Assembly: GCF_003933745.1 (NCBI RefSeq) | Contig: NZ_RSEB01000003.1 | Span: 310,001-374,000 of the forward strand | Length of the DNA stretch: 64,000 bases | DNA from: Glycomyces terrestris | Lineage (GTDB): Bacteria > Actinomycetota > Actinomycetes > Mycobacteriales > Micromonosporaceae | Direction: 5' to 3' | Shown: positions 44,314-53,897 of the stretch, in pieces | Position numbering within the stretch: position 1 is the stretch's first letter | Layout: each line of letters starts with the position of its first letter | The notes under the pieces: model-generated | Seen by the model: only the letters and a program-made list of their open reading frames with translations | Databases searched by the model: none | What the model was told of the DNA's origin: nothing | Made by a program: the position numbers and the translations under genes

Positions 44314-45788
44314 AGTATCTCGCCGACACTAGCGCCCTGGTGCGCATCATTCGACGCCAAGTCGACCCGGAGTGGGAAGCTGTTGTAGCGCAAGGCCAAG
44401 TGGGCATCTGTGAACCCGTGCTTCGCGAAACGATGAAGATCGCGCGAAAGCGCGAATACGAAGACCAGCAAGCCGATCTAATCGAAGCATACGGATGGGT
44501 CGCGGTACCGCCGATGACCTGGGACTACGTTCGCGGCATGGGCAGCGATCTCGCACGCCACTCCATGCACAACATGTTCAGCGTCGCCGACTACCTGGTC
44601 GCGGCGATCGCAATTCAGATGAAGCTCGTAGTGCTGCACGACGACAAGGACTTTGTCGCGGCCGCCGAGATCTTCCCTCAGCTTGAACAGCAGCGCATCA
44701 CCGAGTTCCCGGAGCTCGGCTTAGCGGAGGAGGGCGGCCGCTTCCATCGCTGCGTAGGTGGCGATGATCCCCGCGCCCGCGCGCTTGATGCTCGTCAGGG
44801 CCTCCAGGAACGCGGCGTCCCGGTCGATCCAGCCGCGTTCGGCGGCGGCCACGATCTGGGCGTACTCGCCGCTGATGTGGTAGGCCGCCACCGGGACCGG
44901 GCTGCGCTCGGCCGCGGCCTTGACGATGTCGAGGTACGGGAGCGCGGGCTTGACCATGACGATGTCGGCGCCCTGCTCGATGTCGAGGTCGATCTCGAGA
45001 AGCGCCTCGGCGGCGTTCGCGGTGTCCTGCTGGTAGGTGCGGCGGTCGCCCTGGAGCTGCGATTCGACCGCGTCGCGGAACGGGCCGTAGAAGGCGCTGG
45101 CGTACTTGGCGGCGTAGGCGAGGAGGCCGGTGTCGGTCTTGCCGGCCGCGTCGAGGGCGGCGCGGACGAAGCCGATCTGGCCGTCCATCATCCCGGAGGC
45201 GCCGAGGAGGTCGGCGCCGGCGTCGGCGAGGGCGAGGCCCATCTCGGCGTAGCGGTCGAGGGTGGCGTCGTTGTCGACCGAGCCGTCGGGGCGCAGGACG
45301 CCGCAGTGGCCGTGGTCGGTGAACTCGTCGAGGCAGAGGTCGGGGATGACGACGAGGTCGTCGCCGATCTCCTCCTTGATCGCCCGGGTGGTGACGTTGA
45401 GGATGCCGTCGGGGTCGGTGGCGGCCGAGCCGATCGCGTCGCGGACGGCGGGGACGGCGAAGGGCATGAGGCCGCCGAGGCCGGCCCGGGCGGCCTCGAC
45501 CGCGAGCTTGCGGACGGAGTCCACGGAGTGCTGGTGCACGCCCGGCATGGTGGCGATCTCGACCGGTTCGGTCAGGCCCTCCTTGACGAACACGGGGAGG
45601 ACGAGGTCGCTCGGGTGGACGCGGGTCTCGGCGACGAGACGGCGCAGGGCCGCAGTGCGGCGCAGCCTCCGGGGCCGGATCACGGGGTAGTCGGAGCTGT
45701 TCGGCACTGCGGCCTCCTCTGGCCTTCGGTTGCTAGCGGAATCGGAGGGCCGTGGGGCCCTGGACCTTCTGGCCGCGGCGGGTCTTGA
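44310..45788 (+). CDS. vapC: VapC-type PIN-domain toxin; frame runs on through antisense hemB
   Basis: The first 135 or so residues are a PIN-domain RNase with the acidic set Asp6 (YLADTSAL), Glu40, Asp94 (SVADYLVA) and Asp112/114 (HDDKDF). A normal VapC would end near residue 140. Here no stop occurs after ITEFPELGL (about 44720): the frame meets the 3' end of hemB and continues antisense to it for about 350 codons until 45788. The GTG start overlaps vapB. The real product may be longer than usual, or be rescued as a non-stop-like or degraded protein. The domain part spans 44310 to about 44726. Confidence 0.7.
   Translation: MKYLADTSALVRIIRRQVDPEWEAVVAQGQVGICEPVLRETMKIARKREYEDQQADLIEAYGWVAVPPMTWDYVRGMGSDLARHSMHNMFSVADYLVAAIAIQMKLVVLHDDKDFVAAAEIFPQLEQQRITEFPELGLAEEGGRFHRCVGGDDPRARALDARQGLQERGVPVDPAAFGGGHDLGVLAADVVGRHRDRAALGRGLDDVEVRERGLDHDDVGALLDVEVDLEKRLGGVRGVLLVGAAVALELRFDRVAERAVEGAGVLGGVGEEAGVGLAGRVEGGADEADLAVHHPGGAEEVGAGVGEGEAHLGVAVEGGVVVDRAVGAQDAAVAVVGELVEAEVGDDDEVVADLLLDRPGGDVEDAVGVGGGRADRVADGGDGEGHEAAEAGPGGLDRELADGVHGVLVHARHGGDLDRFGQALLDEHGEDEVARVDAGLGDETAQGRSAAQPPGPDHGVVGAVRHCGLLWPSVASGIGGPWGPGPSGRGGS
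44721..45707 (-). CDS. hemB: Delta-aminolevulinic acid dehydratase (porphobilinogen synthase)
   Basis: 328 residues. Joins two ALA molecules to porphobilinogen. Begins with [26 protein letters not shown]; the first Schiff-base lysine lies in [17 protein letters not shown] and the second in [14 protein letters not shown]. Catalytic metal region [19 protein letters not shown]. Last gene of the rex-hemACD-hemB run; its 3' end is overlapped antisense by the VapC frame. Confidence 0.96.
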   Translation of the reverse strand: MPNSSDYPVIRPRRLRRTAALRRLVAETRVHPSDLVLPVFVKEGLTEPVEIATMPGVHQHSVDSVRKLAVEAARAGLGGLMPFAVPAVRDAIGSAATDPDGILNVTTRAIKEEIGDDLVVIPDLCLDEFTDHGHCGVLRPDGSVDNDATLDRYAEMGLALADAGADLLGASGMMDGQIGFVRAALDAAGKTDTGLLAYAAKYASAFYGPFRDAVESQLQGDRRTYQQDTANAAEALLEIDLDIEQGADIVMVKPALPYLDIVKAAAERSPVPVAAYHISGEYAQIVAAAERGWIDRDAAFLEALTSIKRAGAGIIATYAAMEAAALLR

Positions 45789-47313
45789 TCGGGCCCTCGG
45801 CCAGGCGCTGCTTGAGCTCCGTGGCGTACTCGGCGAGCGCTTCGATCAGGTCGGGCACCGAGGCGTTCTCGGGCTTGGCGTCCACGCGCAGGCCGAACTC
45901 GGTCGCGGTGTCCGCGGTGGCCGGGCCGATGCACGCGACGACGGTGCGCTGGTGCGGCTTGCCGGCGATGCCGACGAGGTTGCGCACCGTGGAGGACGAG
46001 GTGAACAGGACCGCGTCGAAGCCGCCGGACTTGATGGCGTCGCGGATGTCGGCGGCGGGCGGCGAGGCGCGCACGGTGCGGTAGGCGGTGACGTCGTCGA
46101 CCTCCCAGCCGCGCTCCGACAGGCCCTGGACGAGCGTCTCGGTGGCGATGTCGGCGCGGGGCAGGAGCACGCGGCCGACCATGTCGAGGATCGGGTCGTG
46201 CGGCGGGAAGACCTCGAGGAGGCCCTCGGAGGACTGCTGCCCGGTCGGGAGGAGCTCGGGCTCGATGCCGAACTCGCGCACCGCGTTCGCGGTGGCCTCG
46301 CCGATGCAGGCGATGCGCAGGCCGCCGAAGGCGCGGGCGTCGAGGCCGTGCTCCTTGAACTTCTCCCAGATGGCCTTCACGGAGTTCTGGCTGGTGAACA
46401 CGATCCAGGCGTAGCGGCCGTCGACGAGGCCCTTGATGGCCCGCTCCATCTGGGCGGGGGTGCGGGGCGGCTCGACGGCGATGGTCGGGACCTCGCAGGG
46501 GATGGCGCCGTAGGCGCGCAGGCGCTCGGACATGACGCCGGCCTGCTCCTTGGTGCGCGGGATGAGGACCTTCCAGCCGTACAGCGGGCGGCCCTCCCAC
46601 CAGGCGAGCTCGTGGCGGTCGTCGACGCCGGGGCCGATGGTGAGGACGACCTGCCCGGCGTAGCCGAGGGCGGCCTCGACGAACGTGTCGACCGAGGAGG
46701 TGGTGGTGTACTCGGTCTCGCCGGTCGCGTCGCCGGTGACGGCGACCGCGGTCTCGCCGGAGACGCCGCCCGCGAGGAGGATGTCGCGCAGGGAGGAGAG
46801 GTCGGAGACGTCGGCGGTGACGGTGAGGGAGCCGCGCTTGATCGCGTCGGCGATGACGAGCGGCTCGACGGAGGCGATGTCGTCGATGTCGATGACGGTG
46901 CGGATCTCGCCCGGGGGCATGCCGGCGTAGACCGCGACGGCCTGGGCGTGGCTCATGCCTGGGATGACCTCGAAGCGGGCCTGCTCGGCGGAGGCGGCCT
47001 TGATCTCGGCCTTCGCCAGGCGGTTCGGGTAGGCGTCGCCGACGATGAGGCGGGCGATGTTCTCGCCCTCGCGCGCGGCGGCGGCCATGAGCTTGCCCTG
47101 GTCGGACGGGGAGGACTCGATCAGCTTGATGCGGGTCTCGTCCCCGTTGATCTCCTTCGCGGCCTCGATGAGCGACTGCGGCAGCGACCGGTCGTAGTAG
47201 ACGCGGTCGGCCTCGCGGATCGCGTCGAGGGCGCGCTTGGTCAGCAGTCCCGGATCGCCTGGGCCGGTTCCGACGAAACGCACGCGGCCCACCGGCTTAC
47301 GGGCACTGGTCAT
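45733..47313 (-). CDS. hemD: Uroporphyrinogen-III C-methyltransferase / uroporphyrinogen-III synthase fusion
   Basis: 526 residues, the two-domain CobA-HemD fusion common in actinomycetes. N-terminal SAM-dependent methyltransferase part: [41 protein letters not shown]-terminal HemD part from about residue 265: [48 protein letters not shown]. It supplies uroporphyrinogen III and may also make precorrin-2 or siroheme precursors. 25-bp gap to hemB. Confidence 0.95.
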   Translation of the reverse strand: MTSARKPVGRVRFVGTGPGDPGLLTKRALDAIREADRVYYDRSLPQSLIEAAKEINGDETRIKLIESSPSDQGKLMAAAAREGENIARLIVGDAYPNRLAKAEIKAASAEQARFEVIPGMSHAQAVAVYAGMPPGEIRTVIDIDDIASVEPLVIADAIKRGSLTVTADVSDLSSLRDILLAGGVSGETAVAVTGDATGETEYTTTSSVDTFVEAALGYAGQVVLTIGPGVDDRHELAWWEGRPLYGWKVLIPRTKEQAGVMSERLRAYGAIPCEVPTIAVEPPRTPAQMERAIKGLVDGRYAWIVFTSQNSVKAIWEKFKEHGLDARAFGGLRIACIGEATANAVREFGIEPELLPTGQQSSEGLLEVFPPHDPILDMVGRVLLPRADIATETLVQGLSERGWEVDDVTAYRTVRASPPAADIRDAIKSGGFDAVLFTSSSTVRNLVGIAGKPHQRTVVACIGPATADTATEFGLRVDAKPENASVPDLIEALAEYATELKQRLAEGPIKTRRGQKVQGPTALRFR

Positions 47314-47347
47314 GTTCTCTCCATCAACAATCGTCTGAGCTTGGCGT

Positions 47348-48280
47348 CTACTTCAATAGTTGCTCGGCACCCGCTTCGAGCAGGTCCTCGGCGAGCGACC
47401 TCCCCGCGGCCGCGGCCTGCTCGGCCAGCTCAGGGCCGCCCGCGTCGGTGAGCGTGGCGGTGGTCGAGAGCCGTTCGATGACGGAGCCGTCCACGGAGCC
47501 GACGGCTCCGCGCAGATACAGGTCGACTTCTCCGGGATCGGCGCCTTCGGCGACGTCGGCGAGCGCGGCGACGGGAGCGCTGCACCCGGCTTCGAGTCGT
47601 TGCAGAAGTGCGCGTTCGGCGGCGACGGCGGCCTGCGAGTACCGGTCGTTGAGCTTACTTGAGATCAGCCCAGATGTCATGTCGGCTTTGCGGCATTCGA
47701 CCGCCAATGCCCCTTGTGCGGGAGCGGGAAGCATCACCAACGGGTCCAGGTATTCCGTCACCTCCGCCTGGCGGCCGACCCGCTTGAGGCCGGCGGCCGC
47801 GAGGATCACTCCGTCGAGGTCCTTGCCGACCCGGCCGACGCGGGTGTCGACGTTGCCGCGGATCGGCACGCACTCGAAGCCGCGCCCCAGGGCGTTCAGC
47901 TGCGCGATGCGCCGGGGCGACCCGGTGCCGATGCGGGCGCCGGGGCCCAGGTCGGCGAGGGTGCGGCCGTCGGCGGCGACGAGGACGTCGCGCGGGTCCT
48001 CGCGCGGCGGGACGGCGATGACGAGGTGCTCGGGCTGCGCGGTCGGCAGGTCCTTGTACGAGTGGACCGCGATGTCGATCTCCTCGCGGTCGAGGGCTTC
48101 GCGGAGCTGGTTGACGAAGACGCCGACCCCGAGCTCCGCGACCGGGACCGTGGTCCCGTCCCCTGTGGTCTTGATCTCCACGAGTTCGACGCGCTCGCCC
48201 GTCAGGCGTGCGATCGCGTCCGCGATCATGCCGCTCTGCGCCAGCGCGAGCTTCGATCCCCTGGTCCCGACTCGGATCAC
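47348..48280 (-). CDS. hemC: Hydroxymethylbilane synthase (porphobilinogen deaminase)
   Basis: 310 residues. MIRVGTRGSKLALAQSGMIA at the N-terminus, the SYKDLPT active-site segment, GTGSPRRIAQL, RGNVDTRVGRV, and the dipyrromethane cofactor cysteine in LEAGCSAPVAAL. Builds the linear tetrapyrrole for HemD. Between hemA and hemD in the operon. Confidence 0.97.
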   Translation of the reverse strand: MIRVGTRGSKLALAQSGMIADAIARLTGERVELVEIKTTGDGTTVPVAELGVGVFVNQLREALDREEIDIAVHSYKDLPTAQPEHLVIAVPPREDPRDVLVAADGRTLADLGPGARIGTGSPRRIAQLNALGRGFECVPIRGNVDTRVGRVGKDLDGVILAAAGLKRVGRQAEVTEYLDPLVMLPAPAQGALAVECRKADMTSGLISSKLNDRYSQAAVAAERALLQRLEAGCSAPVAALADVAEGADPGEVDLYLRGAVGSVDGSVIERLSTTATLTDAGGPELAEQAAAAGRSLAEDLLEAGAEQLLK

Positions 48281-48296
48281 GGGCTTGGTTCCCTTC

Positions 48297-49724
48297 TCAA
48301 GACTGCGGCGGCGGCGTCTTCCCGGCCGGTGCAGTCGCTGCGGTTTCGGACGTCGAGGCGGGCGAGGGGGCGAGCGCGTCGGCCACGGGGGCCGTCGCGG
48401 GGCTGACCTTCAGGGCCTCGGCGAGGTGGTCGCCCTGGGCGGCGGCGAGGACCGCGGCGTCGAGGGCGAAGAGGTCGCGCAGGGCGCGCGCGTAGTCGGG
48501 GGCGCCGGGCTGGCCGGCGAGCTCGCGGACGCGGACGGTGGGCTCGTGGAGGAGGCGCTGCACGACGCGGTGGACGGTGCGGGCGACCTCGGCGCGCTGG
48601 TCGTCGGTGAAGTCGCCGCGGCGGGCGACGCGGGCGAGCTCGGCCTCGACGATGTCGGCGGCGGCAGAGCGGAGGGCGGCGACGGTGGGGGTGACGGCGT
48701 CGGCGCGGAGGCTCTCGTTGTAGGCCTCGATCTCCTCGGCGAGGAGGCGCTCGACCTCGGCGAGGGTGTCGGCGGCGGCGCCGGCGGCGTCGGCCTTCTG
48801 GATCTCGGCGATGTCGACGACGGTGACGCCGGGCAGGAGCGCGACCTCCTCGGCGACGTCCTTGGGGAGGGCGAGGTCGCAGACGACGAGCGGGCGGGTG
48901 CGCCCGGCGAGGTGGGCGGCGCGCAGGACCGGCTCGGGCGAGGAGGTGGCGCAGACGAGGAGGTCGGCGTCGGCGGCGAGGCCGGCGAGGTCGCCGTAGT
49001 CGGCGGCGGTCGCGTCCCAGACGGCGGCGAGGCGCTCGGCCTTGGCGCGGTCGCGGTTGGCGACGGCGAGGGAGGCCACGCCGGAGCGGGCGAGGGTCGC
49101 GGTGGCGAGCGAGCCCATGGAGCCGGCGCCGACGACGGCGGCGCGGGTCTCGGTGAGGCCGTTCTGGAAGCCGTGGACGGCGAGGGCGCGCTCGGCGAGG
49201 TCGAGGGCGGCGGTGACGATGGAGGGGGCGGCGGCGTCGACGTCGGTCTCGGCGTGGATGCGCTTCCCGACGCGCAGGGCCTGCTGGAAGAGCTCGTGCA
49301 GGTGGCGGCCGACCTGGTCGGCCTCGCGGGCGGTGTCGTAGGCGTCGCGGAGCTGGCCGAGGATCTGGGGCTCGCCGGCGACCATGGAGTCGAGGCCGGC
49401 GGCGACGCGGAAGGCGTGGGCGACGGCGTCGGCGCCGTGGCGCACGTAGCCGCAGGAGGCGAAGTCGAGGTCGGCCTGGGTCTCGGTGAGGCCCCAGACG
49501 CGGTGGAGCTCGTCGACGACGGCGGCGAGCCCGCCGTGGAAGCTGGCGGCGACGGCGTAGACCTCGACGCGGTTGCAGGTGGAGAGGACGACGGCCTCGC
49601 GGACCTCGCCGCCGCGCAGGAGGGCGCGCGCGAGGTCGGCGGCGGCCTCGGGCCCGACCGCGAGCCGTTCCAGGGTCTCGACCGCTGCGCTGCGGTGCGA
49701 GATGCCGACAACCAGGAGGTTCAC
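48297..49724 (-). CDS. hemA: Glutamyl-tRNA reductase
   Basis: 475 residues. First step of the C5 route to ALA. The catalytic cysteine is in VVLSTCNRVEVYA (Cys50 region), with GISHRSAAVETLERL before it; the NADPH-binding domain has VVGAGSMGSLATATLA; a C-terminal dimerisation helix bundle and a Pro/Ala tail follow. Start GTG at 49724 (NLLVVGISH), 1 bp after the rex stop. Co-transcription with rex ties heme output to NADH/NAD+ ratio, as known in Streptomyces. Confidence 0.95.
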   Translation of the reverse strand: MNLLVVGISHRSAAVETLERLAVGPEAAADLARALLRGGEVREAVVLSTCNRVEVYAVAASFHGGLAAVVDELHRVWGLTETQADLDFASCGYVRHGADAVAHAFRVAAGLDSMVAGEPQILGQLRDAYDTAREADQVGRHLHELFQQALRVGKRIHAETDVDAAAPSIVTAALDLAERALAVHGFQNGLTETRAAVVGAGSMGSLATATLARSGVASLAVANRDRAKAERLAAVWDATAADYGDLAGLAADADLLVCATSSPEPVLRAAHLAGRTRPLVVCDLALPKDVAEEVALLPGVTVVDIAEIQKADAAGAAADTLAEVERLLAEEIEAYNESLRADAVTPTVAALRSAAADIVEAELARVARRGDFTDDQRAEVARTVHRVVQRLLHEPTVRVRELAGQPGAPDYARALRDLFALDAAVLAAAQGDHLAEALKVSPATAPVADALAPSPASTSETAATAPAGKTPPPQS

Positions 49725-49725
49725 T

Positions 49726-50445
49726 TCACCGTTCCCGTCTCTTGTTGATCTGGGTCTCCGACCTGCCGAGCGACTTGTGGTGCTCGTGGAATGAGAGGAT
49801 CTGCAGCTCGACGGCCAGGTCCACCTTGCGGACCGCCACCCCGGGAGGGACGGCGAGCACGCACGGCGCGAAGTTGAGAATGCTTGTGACACCAGCATCT
49901 ACGAGAAGGTCGGCCACGTGTTGGGCGGCCGCGCCGGGTGTGGCGATCACCCCTATGTTGATGCCTTCGTCACGCACGGCCGCGGCGAGGAGCGCCACGT
50001 CGCGCACCCGCAGGCCGTCGAGATCCCTCCCAATGATGCCCGGGTCGGCGTCGAAGAGGCCAACGATGTCGAACCCGCGTTCGGAGAAGCCGGGGTACCT
50101 GGCCAGGGCCTGCCCCAGGTGGCCGAGGCCGATGATGGCGACGCGGGAGTCCTTGGTGAGTCCGAGCACAGCGGCGATGTGGGCGGCGAGGCCGGCGACG
50201 TTGTAGCCGACGCCGCGCATGCCGGAGGCGCCGAGCTGGGAGAGGTCCTTGCGGAGCATGGCCGAGTTCACGCCGGTGGCGGCGGCGAGGGTCTCGGAGG
50301 AGACGGTGTCGACGCCGGACTCGGAGAGGGTGCCGAGGGCGCGGAGGTATTCGGGCAGGCGCCTGACCACGGCGGCCGGCAGGTCGCCGGCCGCGGCCGG
50401 CGGGGCGGCGGCCCGCTGGTCAGTGCCTTCACCGGTGGTCGTCAA
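49726..50445 (-). CDS. rex: Redox-sensing transcriptional repressor Rex
   Basis: 239 residues. Winged-helix DNA-binding part (VVRRLPEYLRALGTL, NSAMLRKDLSQLGASGMRG) and Rossmann NADH-binding domain (VAIIGLGHLGQALA, FDADPGIIGRDLDGL), ending with a domain-swap helix near VDLAVELQILSFHEHH. Represses respiratory and heme genes when NADH is low. First gene of the hem operon; I found no clear Rex operator in its 310-bp upstream gap. Confidence 0.96.
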   Translation of the reverse strand: MTTTGEGTDQRAAAPPAAAGDLPAAVVRRLPEYLRALGTLSESGVDTVSSETLAAATGVNSAMLRKDLSQLGASGMRGVGYNVAGLAAHIAAVLGLTKDSRVAIIGLGHLGQALARYPGFSERGFDIVGLFDADPGIIGRDLDGLRVRDVALLAAAVRDEGINIGVIATPGAAAQHVADLLVDAGVTSILNFAPCVLAVPPGVAVRKVDLAVELQILSFHEHHKSLGRSETQINKRRER

Positions 50446-50755
50446 TGCTGGAGCTCCAGGTCCGCTTCCGCGCCGTCGTTCACCGGCGCGCCACTCAGCT
50501 TAGGACGCGCCGGGGGTGGGAGGTCGCACAGGCAGCGCTAACGTCGCGCGGCCCGGGGCGGGGCGGGGTGTCGGGGAGGCGTCGGCGGGGTGAACGGGAC
50601 TCGGCGGCTCGCGGGCGCCGCGCGGTACACCCCCGTAACACCGGGCCGAGCCCGGCTGTACCGAATTGCGAACGTCCCGGCGAGCCGCCGTCCGCCAGAA
50701 TTCTGCCCTAATTGACCGGAGTAGCCCGGTATTTCGGAGATTTCTCGGTGTGTCG
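50446..50755. other. Gene-free spacer rex-glutaredoxin
   Basis: 310 bp holding the rex promoter region. Apart from small GC stems (GGGCCGAGCCC at 50640-50656 region) I see no repeat, RNA or operator that I can support. Confidence 0.4.
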
Positions 50756-50992
50756 TCACTTGGCGAGGTCGCGGAGGAGCCGCGGGACGTCGACGTCCCA
50801 GTAGCCGTGCTCGCGCCCGTCGAGGAGGAGCACGGGCAGGCGGTCGCCGTAGTCGCGCGCCAACGCGGCGTCGCCGGCGACGTCGATCTCGGACCACTCC
50901 TCGCCGGTCCGCTCCTTCACGAGGTCGAGCGCGGCGCGCGCCTCGCCGCACAGGTGGCAATCCCTTGTAGTCAGCAGCGTCAGCCTGTTCAC
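50756..50992 (-). CDS. Glutaredoxin-like protein
   Basis: 78 residues, compact thioredoxin fold. The CxxC redox pair is in TTRDCHLCGEARAAL (Cys12, Cys15), with the cis-proline in DRLPVLLLDG. This small family (NrdH/glutaredoxin 2-like) replaces classical glutaredoxins in mycothiol bacteria. Start GTG at 50992 after GGAG. It stands between rex and bldN, as in the syntenic Streptomyces region. Confidence 0.85.
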   Translation of the reverse strand: MNRLTLLTTRDCHLCGEARAALDLVKERTGEEWSEIDVAGDAALARDYGDRLPVLLLDGREHGYWDVDVPRLLRDLAK

Positions 50993-51028
50993 CCTGCTCC
51001 CTCCGTCGAAATGAAAAGCCGGACGGGA

Positions 51029-51045
51029 TCGCACAGCTTGTGCGA
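51029..51045. promoter_or_regulatory. 17-bp inverted repeat in glutaredoxin/bldN spacer
   Basis: TCGCACA-GCT-TGTGCGA, perfect arms, about 40 bp upstream of the glutaredoxin start. It looks like a dimeric repressor site; regulator unknown. The remaining part of the 339-bp divergent spacer (50993-51331) carries the bldN leader with AGGAGG at its end. Confidence 0.45.
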
Positions 51046-51331
51046 CACCCTCCGTCATTCCTCGCTCACTATTGAGGCACAACCGGTCCGCGGCCGCGGA
51101 CCACCGAACGTTTGGGGAGGTAATGGTGGGATTCCGCCCCCGCAACGAAGGGTACGCCGGCGCCTCGGGCGCGCGCCGACATCGTCCCCTCCGCACCCGT
51201 CACCGAGCGCGACACGCCGATCGCAAATACGCGTCGCCGACCCCGCCGATTTCTAGACTCAGGCGGGTCAGTCCCTGCGGGACCCGATCGCATGACTCGG
51301 CCCGACGACCCCTCACACGAGGAGGCCACTA

Positions 51332-52177
51332 GTGCCCGGTATTGCACCGACCTTGGCTGTCGCAAGCCATGACTCGGCAGTGCTCACAGCAGACATCGCC
51401 CCCGTCCTCCGCTCCGGTTCGATCGCCGACGCCCTGACCCGGCTCCCCGGCCCGACCTTCGAGCGCCTGAAGCAGGCCGTGTGGACGGTCCTGTCCCTCG
51501 ACACCGGCACCGCCGAGCAGCACCAGGTGCGGCCCGGCCGGGGCGCCGGACCCGGCGCGGCCGGCGGCGCCGCGGCCGAGCCGCGCGGCGGCGACCACCA
51601 CGAGGACCAGGTCGACGGCGACGAGGTCGCCGACCTGGTGGCGCGCGCCCAGGCCGGCGAGCCGGGCGCCTTCGGGGAGATCTACGACCGCTACAGCGAC
51701 ACGGTCTACCGCTACATCTACTTCCGCGTGAACAACGCCCAGCTCGCCGAGGACCTCGCGTCCGAGACGTTCCTGCGGGCGCTGCGGCGGATCTCCAGCT
51801 TCAGCTGGCAGGGCAGGGCGTTCGGCGCGTGGCTGGTGACCATCGCGCGGAACCTCGTGGTCGACCACTTCAAGTCCGGCCGGTACCGCCTCGAGATCGT
51901 CAAGCCGGACGTCCTCGGCGCCGACCAGCAGGAGACCGACCCCGCCACGTCCCCCGAGACCGCTGCGCTGGAGAAGCTCACGAACGCGACGCTGCTGACG
52001 GCGGTCAAGAAGCTCAACCCCGACCAGCAGGAGTGCATCGTGCTGCGCTTCCTCCAGGGCTTCACCGTCGCCGAGACGGCCCGCACCATGGGCAAGAACG
52101 AGGGCGCGGTCAAGGCCCTCCAGTACCGGGCCGTGCGCACGCTCGCCCGGCTGCTGCCCGACGGCTTCCGCGGCTGA
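51332..52177 (+). CDS. bldN: ECF-type RNA polymerase sigma factor BldN
   Basis: 281 residues. Sigma region 2 (IYDRYSDTVYRYIYFRVNN, LAEDLASETFLRAL) and region 4 (LNPDQQECIVLRFLQGFTVAETARTMGKNEGAVKALQYRAVRTLARLL) are very close to what I know of BldN. As in that protein, about 97 residues precede region 2, including SGSIADALTRLPG; in Streptomyces this pro-sequence is removed. BldN drives chaplin/rodlin genes for aerial hyphae. GTG start after AGGAGG. The downstream rsbN encodes its anti-sigma. Confidence 0.9.
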   Translation: MPGIAPTLAVASHDSAVLTADIAPVLRSGSIADALTRLPGPTFERLKQAVWTVLSLDTGTAEQHQVRPGRGAGPGAAGGAAAEPRGGDHHEDQVDGDEVADLVARAQAGEPGAFGEIYDRYSDTVYRYIYFRVNNAQLAEDLASETFLRALRRISSFSWQGRAFGAWLVTIARNLVVDHFKSGRYRLEIVKPDVLGADQQETDPATSPETAALEKLTNATLLTAVKKLNPDQQECIVLRFLQGFTVAETARTMGKNEGAVKALQYRAVRTLARLLPDGFRG

Positions 52178-52406
52178 GCGGCCGTCCGATCCCCGCCGAC
52201 CCCGTCCCGCACCGCGCCGCGAGCGCGGTCGGGAAACCGACAGAACCCGTTCCCAAGGGCTTCGGCCCGCGAGCTTGTAATCGACGGCCCGCCTCCTCAC
52301 GGCGGACCGGAACTGCCAGGTCAGGGTCCTTTACCGGCCCGATACCGCCGCGAGGCCCCGCTGCGACGAGGACGATGTGGTCCGAAACGCAAGCTTCGCG
52401 GCGAAC

Positions 52407-52435
52407 CGTAACCTCAGGGGCTACTCGTGCGTTGT
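52407..52435 (+). promoter_or_regulatory. Sigma-BldN promoter of rsbN
   Basis: CGTAAC (52407-52412), 17 nt, CGTTGT (52430-52435), close to the sigma-BldN consensus CGTAAC-N16-CGTTGA. Position, 47 bp before the rsbN start, suits feedback control of the anti-sigma gene by BldN. The rest of the 304-bp bldN-rsbN gap shows no other structure. Confidence 0.65.
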
Positions 52436-52481
52436 TCTCAGTACAGGAGCAGGATCCATGCAGTGAGAGGGGGTGTGCCCG

Positions 52482-53660
52482 GTGACATTGAACCCTATGG
52501 AGCGCCGTCGCGCGGAGGAATTCGCGCGGCTGCTTGACTCCGGCGGTCCCACCCTCCCTCACTCGCGCCGCAGCGCGGACCCATCGGGTGCGTCAGCAGA
52601 AGCGTTCGCCGAACTCGTCGGCGTCACCGAGCGGCTGGGCGGGCTGGGCGACCAGCTCTTCAACGCGACCAGGCCGTCGCGGGACTGGCAGGACGCCACC
52701 CGCAGGCGGCTCATGGCCGTGGCCGAGGAAGAGGGCATCGGCGTCACCGCCAGGCACCGCGCCAGCGCGGCCGTGCCCGACACGAACAGGGCGCCCGTCC
52801 GCGACGAGATGTTCCCGCGCCGCCCCCGCGGCGGCCGGCGCATCGCGATCGTCGCGGCCCTCCTCACCGGCACCGTCGCGATCTCCGGGGTCTCCGCGGC
52901 CTCGGGCGACGCCCTCCCCGGCGAGACGCTGTACGAGGTCAAGCGCTCCACCGAGCGGGCGCAGCTCGCCTTGGCGGGCAACGACCTCGGACGGGCGCAG
53001 CTGTTCCTGGAGTTCGCGCGCACGCGCATCCAGGAGGCCGCGCTCGTGTCCGACGACGACGCGGCGGCCGCGAAGGCGCTGGGCGACGCGGCCGCGGAGC
53101 TGAAGAGCGCGAGCGCGCTCCTCGGCGAGCTGGCGGTCGCGAACGGCGACGCCGCGCCGCTGGACTACCTCGACCTGTTCGCGAACGAGCACCGCTGGGT
53201 GCTCGAGGACCTCGTCGAAGGGCTCGAGGGTGAGGCGAAGGACGCCGGCGCGGAGCTGGTGTCGGTCCTGGAGGCCGCGGCGCTGCGCTCGGTGGAGCTG
53301 CGCGGCGCGCTCGACTGCACCGACGCGGGCGGCGAGGCGGACGAGCTCGGTCCGATCCCGGGCTCGTGCGCGCAGAACGCCGTCGACGCGACCGAGCCGG
53401 CCGACTCCGGCGCCAGCACCGGCACCGGCACCGGCGAGGAGGCCGAGGCCGACCCGGGCGGCGGCGAGCCGACCGCGGGCGGGGAGGACGCGGACGCCAC
53501 CACGGGTGAGCCCGACCCGGCCGACGAGGGCACGCCGGCGTCCGACCCGGCGAGCGGCGGGGCGAGCAGCCCGGCCGACGACGGGCAGTCGCCGAACGCC
53601 GAGACCGAGGACGACGTCCTCGGCGAACTCACCGGGATCATCTCGGACCTGTTCGATTGA
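52482..53660 (+). CDS. rsbN: Anti-sigma factor RsbN (DUF5667 protein)
   Basis: 392 residues. The cytoplasmic N-terminal 110 residues (MERRRAEEFARLLD onward) form the sigma-binding part. One membrane helix (IAIVAALLTGTVAISGVSA, about 120-138) follows, then an extracytoplasmic DUF5667 helix bundle starting GDALPGETLYEVKRSTERAQ. The tail is a long acidic, Pro/Gly/Thr-rich low-complexity stretch. Holds BldN inactive at the membrane. The GTG at 52482 has GAGAGGGGG at proper distance; the GTG at 52473 is too close to it. Confidence 0.88.
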   Translation: MTLNPMERRRAEEFARLLDSGGPTLPHSRRSADPSGASAEAFAELVGVTERLGGLGDQLFNATRPSRDWQDATRRRLMAVAEEEGIGVTARHRASAAVPDTNRAPVRDEMFPRRPRGGRRIAIVAALLTGTVAISGVSAASGDALPGETLYEVKRSTERAQLALAGNDLGRAQLFLEFARTRIQEAALVSDDDAAAAKALGDAAAELKSASALLGELAVANGDAAPLDYLDLFANEHRWVLEDLVEGLEGEAKDAGAELVSVLEAAALRSVELRGALDCTDAGGEADELGPIPGSCAQNAVDATEPADSGASTGTGTGEEAEADPGGGEPTAGGEDADATTGEPDPADEGTPASDPASGGASSPADDGQSPNAETEDDVLGELTGIISDLFD

Positions 53661-53708
53661 TCACCCGCCGCGGCCCGCGCCGCGGCGGCGAAGGCAGGGT
53701 GCGGAGCG

Positions 53709-53740
53709 GGACCGGGGCGCCTCACGGGGCGCCCCGGTCC
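53709..53740 (+). terminator. Terminator after rsbN
   Basis: 13-bp perfect stem (53709-53721 with 53728-53740), loop TCACGG, 50 bp past the rsbN stop. Confidence 0.75.
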
Positions 53741-53897
53741 GCGTCCGCGGCCGCTGCGGGGAGCAACGGCGCATTTCGGGCCAGGTGCGGCCATCCGGCG
53801 CGGCCGGGACGAGACATGAACAAGGCCACACTGGAAATTCACCGGGCTCGCGTCCTCGCGTTACAGGGCGTCTGCCTTGGGCTTGTAGGCTTTTAGG

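Noticed and set aside
44721..45707. hemB as a pseudogene because of the overlapping vapC frame
   Set aside because: HemB is full length with both catalytic lysine regions; only its antisense strand is read by the vapC frame.
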